Part shown: one piece after another, positions 58,791 through 64,000 of the stretch
Layout: every line of letters starts with the position of its first letter
How positions within the stretch are numbered: position 1 is the stretch's first letter
DNA from: Eumeta japonica
Lineage: Eukaryota; Arthropoda; Insecta; Lepidoptera; Psychidae
Assembly: GCA_005406025.1 (NCBI GenBank)
Contig: BGZK01000540.1
Span: 62,001 to 126,000, forward strand
Direction of reading: 5' to 3'
DNA: 64,000 nucleotides
Notes under the pieces: model-generated
The model's database searches: none
Seen by the model: only the letters and a program-made list of their open reading frames with translations
Told to the model about the DNA's origin: nothing
Program-made: the position numbers and the translations under genes

Positions 58791-61485
58791 TGAATTTGGC
58801 GCAAATCGCAAATCCAAATTGCTGAGAATGGACAGTCTTATGAGGTGGAGAGGTCGAATTTTTCACATAATATCTTATATTCGATGTCTTTTCTCAGATA
58901 TTTAAGCAAACGAGCTCTTCTTTGTCCATTTATGTCTAGATGTTTCTATTAAATGCTCAAACACTATTACAAATGTTGTGTACAGAACCCTAGTTATTCA
59001 ACCGAGGGATCGCACACTACGTACAGTTGTCGCCGACTCTCTTTGCCGGTGTGAAGTTATCTTTTAAAGCAACGGAACTCAAGTCCGGTTGTACCTGATT
59101 GTTGCAATATATTTAATTCCATATCGACTTTATTCGCTACCTGTACATTTAATTTCGAACTTCGTTTGTTTGAACTGTCGATGCGAGCTCCCCCTGCCGC
59201 TAACTTCAATCTGTTGAGTACCCTTAAAAGGTCATCTCGACCACTCTAATCAACCGACGGGAGTTTTTCATCGAAAATAACACGAGCACAGCCCTTCGTG
59301 TATTTGAATCGCTGAACAACTTAAACTCTTGTACATGTGTATTTTTGTATTAACAATTAAACAGCCCGTCATGGACATAGCTATGATATATGTTAATATA
59401 CAGGTATATTATGTCTAGGTATATTATAAGTCGATAACCTAATAGAAGTATTTCTTTTATAGCTGCTTGTATGGTCACTCTAAGATTATACAATAGCAAG
59501 AGCATCGTAACATGTCGAAGCGTAATTTATATCAATATGTATGCATATATCATACATATAAGCTTATATCATTTTAATCTGTGGCCTTAATATCTAATAG
59601 AATGTCATAAACGTACTCCGCTCTAGTTAAACTGTATGGTATTTTTGATTTGATTTAATTATATACACAAAAATACAAACAAACAATCCTAAAGATTTTA
59701 TGCATACGCTCCGTGTGAAGTCATAGGTGGGGGGAGCCGAATTGACGCCAGCGTTCGTAGCGGACGATTTTGGCGTTTTAGGAGGCCGGTTTAAACTTAC
59801 ACTCTATCAAAATACACGTGCTGCCTTTATTTAATAATCCACAGTCAAAACTAAAATGAACCACCAAAGCTACTGTTAATTGATAAACGTAGATTTTCTA
59901 AATTTCCGAACGCCTAACTAAAAATAAACCAAAGAAATAAACGGTTTGCTGCGGCAAAAAAAGGCATAGGTGCTATTATATAATACCGCTACAGCCTTAA
60001 TATCCGTATTAAAAATAACAATTACTTTAATGGACATTAGAAAATTCATAGTTCATTTGAATCATTTGAATCATTTGAACATTGAAAACGTTTCTTCGAT
60101 CGCCGCAAAGAGGGGACCCCATTTTCAGCGAAACCCGAATCCGTTCTGGTGTCATGATTTTTTTTTTAGATTTGTAAACTTCTCATAATTTATTGAGAGA
60201 ATCGCAAAAAACGCTAAAAATGGGTGTTTTTAGATAATTTTTATAGGGCACTTTTCAGCTTATTTAGATATTTTTTTTTTAAGTTTCTAAGTTTTGTATA
60301 GAAGATGGACCCAATTCTGGAGTGCTTGTTTCATTTTTTGAAAATATGTATTGACAAGTTTTGGAATTTCTTTTTTTTTTCAAATCGGCCGTTTCGACTT
60401 GCGTCGAATGTGAATAGTAGTACTGATATTAGTTTATAACGACTAAGAACGTTAATTTTTACGTATCAATAGGTTTTTATTTTGAAAAATCGCCTATAAA
60501 AAATTATTTATTTTAGAATTAGATATAAATTAGAACTTACGCATTCCTGCTTAATAAATATGATTTTTGTTTTTATTATTTTATCCTTTTATTATTGAGT
60601 TCATTTTCGGTAAACCAGAAGGACGCGTAGAGCACGAAATTTGTGGATTGTTAATAATTAATATTTTTATTTCATTTCATATTTTCTTTTTCAATGCCAA
60701 AAAATACTTTAATATCTATTACATCTTACGTGTACGTTGATCGGTAGCGATTTTTGCGTTAAAAACACAAAGTATTTCGCTTTTATGTACCTATACTTAT
60801 ATAAATAGGAAAAGAAAAAAAAAATATTTTTTTTTCCTTTTGTTTGTAAACCAATTTCCTTTTTTTCTATGTAGAAGTTATTGACGAGCTTTTGAGTTTA
60901 CCTAGAAGTGTTACCCACCTTGTGTGCAAAATGTGAAGTCAGTCGGTTCAATGACTTAACATAAACGAAAGACAAATGACACAAACGAATAACTTTTACA
61001 TATCAGTAGGGATATAGTGTTTAAAATATCTTCATACTTATTATAATTTAAAACGAAATCTTTAAAAAAAAAACATTTAAAGTAGGTTTTATGTTAAACT
61101 TTAATTTTCTGACTTTTCGTCTTTTTGTATTTTTACAAAATGACGAAATGTCAGGAAATTTACGGAATTTTTTCCGTAAAAGAATCATATAACTCTGAAA
61201 ATTGAAATTGAGAATGTTCGTTTGAATGATTATTTTTTTTTCAGGACTATGTTAAAAAAAATAAATAGTAAGTAGAGAATGAAATATGAAGTTTAGCTAA
61301 TTTCCAAATTTCAAAACCTTCAAACCTTTTTCAGTTTTTACATACTATTGTACATCACTTTGAGAGTTTTATAATTGCTAACATAGGCTATAAATGTCTT
61401 AGACTATAATAAGTCTTGAATAATCTAGATCCAGATCACTATCGCCAATATCCTTTGTAAATACTACAAATAAATATAAAATATA
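58791..61485. other. AT-rich non-coding stretch
   Basis: Nothing recognised. It includes long T and A runs and a CATTTGAAT repeat near 60050-60080. Confidence 0.4.
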
Positions 61486-64000
61486 AAATAAAGTTCAAAT
61501 TGCTGATTTTTTAACATGCACACAGCGATCACAAATAGACTGGGACATTTTGGTCCTAACGGAATGCTGGTTAACTACTGTAACCAATATTCCAAAATTA
61601 GATGGTTATAATCAACATGCGACTACACATAATCTTACCCAAAATTAAGGTGTGGTCATGTTTATTAAAAACTCAATTATTGTTTAGTTGAAGAGCCACA
61701 AATTTTCAACGCAAATTGTCTAACAATAAAAATTGACAAACATACACTTATTATTTCCATTTATCGACCGCCCGCTCGCTCAAATGTATCATCATTTTTA
61801 TGCTCTTTAAACGAATTATTAGCTAGTTCATCTTCCTTTACTAATATCATAATTTGCGGTGATATAAATATAGACATAAGTCGTAGTACTAGCGACATAA
61901 ATTACTCTTATTATTTGGATCTACTCGCCTTTCATGGACTTCTTCCAGCACACAAATTGCCTACACATGGAAATACATGTCTAGATCACATTATGATCAA
62001 ATCTAAACTAACCTCCAAAGTTTTAATTACTCAGACAACATTAACTGATCACTATTCAGTAATTCTTTGTCTCAAATACTGCTCCTCTTCTGTACATAAG
62101 CCCTGTGTTATTACTCGTGTTAATTTAAAAGCTCTTTCTGAAGAGATGAAAACTATCGACTTTAGCCCTATATACAAAGAAACTGATCCCAATATAGCTA
62201 CCACGATGTTCATATCTTTACTGCAAAAAGTTATTTCACACAAGACTGAAACAAATTTTTGTAATCGTATTCTTAAAAAAGTTAAACAAGAATTTGAAAA
62301 AAATGAATTAAAACAGGCAACTCGGGATAATAAAAAACTCGGGGAGGTGATAAATCGTGTTACATCCAGACTTAAACCCAAGAATACAGCCATAGAATTA
62401 ATAAATAATGACCAAAGTATCGATGACGTTAACCATTTCTTTGCCCACATTGCAAAAAACCCAGCGGAGAAACTTATTTCGAACTATACTGCCCCAAAAT
62501 TTAACACTCCAATCAACCTACCACAATCCCAATCGATGGTTTTATTGCCTACAGACCACGAAGAAATAGAATTACTCATAGTGAGCCTTAAACGTGACTA
62601 CACAGCTGGTCGGGATAATATTTCTTCAAATTTACTCATCCAAAATAAGTACCTTGTCGTTCCACCAATTACTCATATTTGTAATTTGTCACTTTCAACA
62701 GGTGTATTTCCAATGGCTTTTAAGAAATCTATAATTTATCCAATTTTTAAAGGTGGCGATAAAGGTGCGGTAAATAATTATCGACCCATCTTTATACTTC
62801 CTGCTATCTCTAAAATTTTGGAACGCCTAATGAATAATAGATTAATCAATTATTTAGAAATGAAAAGTCTCCTTTCATCGTCTCAATACGGCTTTCGATC
62901 AGGAAAAAGTACATCAGATGCGGTGCATGAATTATTAAAATTTATTGTTCATAACTTAGATAGTAAAAATAAAACTTTAGCTGTATTTTGGATCTCACAA
63001 AAGCTTTTGATACGGTGTGTATTCCCCTACTTTTGCATAAAATGGAGTCTTTAGGTATTAGAGGTACACAACTACAATTATTTGAAAATTATTTGTCCTC
63101 ACGCTCACAATGTGTTAAAATTGACAATAACATAAGTGATGACCTTTCTATGACCTACGGTGTCCCCAAGGGAGTATACTGGGTCCCACCTTATTTCTTA
63201 TATATATTAACGATCTTTGCCAAACAAAATTTACAAACGGAAAAATTATAACCTTTGCTGATGACACAGTACTACTTTTAGTGCAAAACATTGGTCGGAG
63301 CTATTTCAGAATGCACAATCAGGACTGAATTCAGTTTGTGTGTGGTTAAAAAATAATATCTTAACTCTAAGCCCAGAAAAATCTAAATACATAGTTTTTT
63401 CTATTACCAATACACTCATACCCATAAACGAATACAATTTAGTGGCCCACAAATGTAGCGATTTACGAAAAAGTTGCTTATGTCCTAAATTACAGAGAGT
63501 GGATGAATATAAATATCTTGGTGTTCTTATCGACTATAGACTTAGCTTCCGACCACACATTGACTTACTTGCAAGTAGAATTCGCAAGCTTATTTACATT
63601 TTTAAATCACTGAGGCACATCGCTGATTTTCCGACTCTTAAAACTGTCTACTACTCTCTTTGTCAATCCCTTATACTTTATTGTATTACGTCTTGGGGCG
63701 GCGCATGTAAAACCAGTATTATAAACTTAGAACGGGCTCAAAGATTAGTACTGAAGGTTAGCTCTTTTCTTCCTTTTAGATATCCCACCTTAGAACTGTA
63801 CAAAATCTGGAAAGTCCTAACAGTCCGTCAACTATTTATTCTGAATACAATTCTTAAAGAGCACTCGGTGCTCACATTCGATGCATCACTCGTAGATTTA
63901 AAACGTGGAAATGTGTGCCCGCTAAACAGAACTTCGACTACATTTGCACAACGTTTCTATGAGTTTTTGGCACCGTATCTATATAACAAATTGAATAAAT
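61486..64000 (+). mobile_element. Jockey/CR1-group non-LTR retrotransposon, 5'-truncated, runs off the window
   Basis: A LINE second-ORF polyprotein is legible from inside the endonuclease domain to past the reverse transcriptase core. ORF1 and the first endonuclease strands are missing, as expected from 5' truncation. It continues beyond 64000. The clade is judged from motif style only. Confidence 0.85.
61500..64000 (+). pseudogene. LINE endonuclease and reverse transcriptase, frame broken
   Basis: The protein copies the element RNA into chromosomal DNA after nicking the target. Endonuclease signs are DWDILVLTECWL near 61538 (catalytic Glu), IIICGDINIDI near 61847 and CLDHIMI near 61979, with the first strands lost. 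The reverse transcriptase shows PIFKGGDKGAVNNYRPI near 62740, SQYGFRSGKSTSDA near 62882, DLTKAFD after a shift at about 62985, YGVPKG at about 63155 and the catalytic FADD box at 63254-63265. A thumb region (EYKYLGVLIDYRLSFRPHID) and LILYCITSWGG follow. Four apparent one-base losses (near 61685, 62983, 63173, 63277) and one in-frame TAA (near 61650) break the frame. Otherwise it is well preserved, so the insertion is fairly young or the breaks are sequence errors. Confidence 0.85.

Overview
This is an AT-rich, intron-bearing animal nuclear sequence that reads as an insect genome, most likely a moth or butterfly. The evidence is tRNA-derived SINEs of a type common in Lepidoptera, RTE- and Jockey/CR1-like LINE remains, mariner relics, and an insect-like AP-3 sigma subunit. 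The species assignment is inference; nothing here is bacterial or organellar.

Only one protein-coding gene is certain. It is the sigma subunit of the AP-3 adaptor complex (Drosophila orange, human AP3S1/AP3S2), on the minus strand. All seven coding exons are present between 34995 and 24349, with GT-AG introns and exact phase continuity, giving a 191-residue protein. The last intron has a second in-phase 3' splice site 24 nt downstream of the first. Using it skips the stop codon and opens a further 109 codons with strongly coding-like base use, predicting a 296-residue isoform. I consider this the most interesting feature of the window.

The left part (1-24000) is mostly repeats and non-coding DNA. 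It holds a 1.18-kb element with imperfect terminal inverted repeats and a two-exon SAP-domain gene (2167-3344), several SINEs, pyrimidine-rich repeat units at 9-11 kb, microsatellites, a 19-bp minisatellite and LINE fragments. The AP-3 sigma introns carry three of four copies of one unnamed interspersed repeat.

The right part (36000-64000) holds two decayed mariner-like transposons, a long decayed RTE LINE (39640-42140) and a strong foldback element (42157-42280). It also holds a possible two-exon minus-strand gene of unknown function (46954-47675), an element bounded by GGCCCAAA-type inverted repeats (50916-52158), and long stretches with nothing recognisable. A 5'-truncated Jockey/CR1-group LINE with a largely readable endonuclease and reverse transcriptase runs off the right edge (61486-64000).

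Apart from AP-3 sigma, the coding potential belongs to mobile elements or is uncertain. Boundaries of unnamed repeats are approximate because they were judged by eye.
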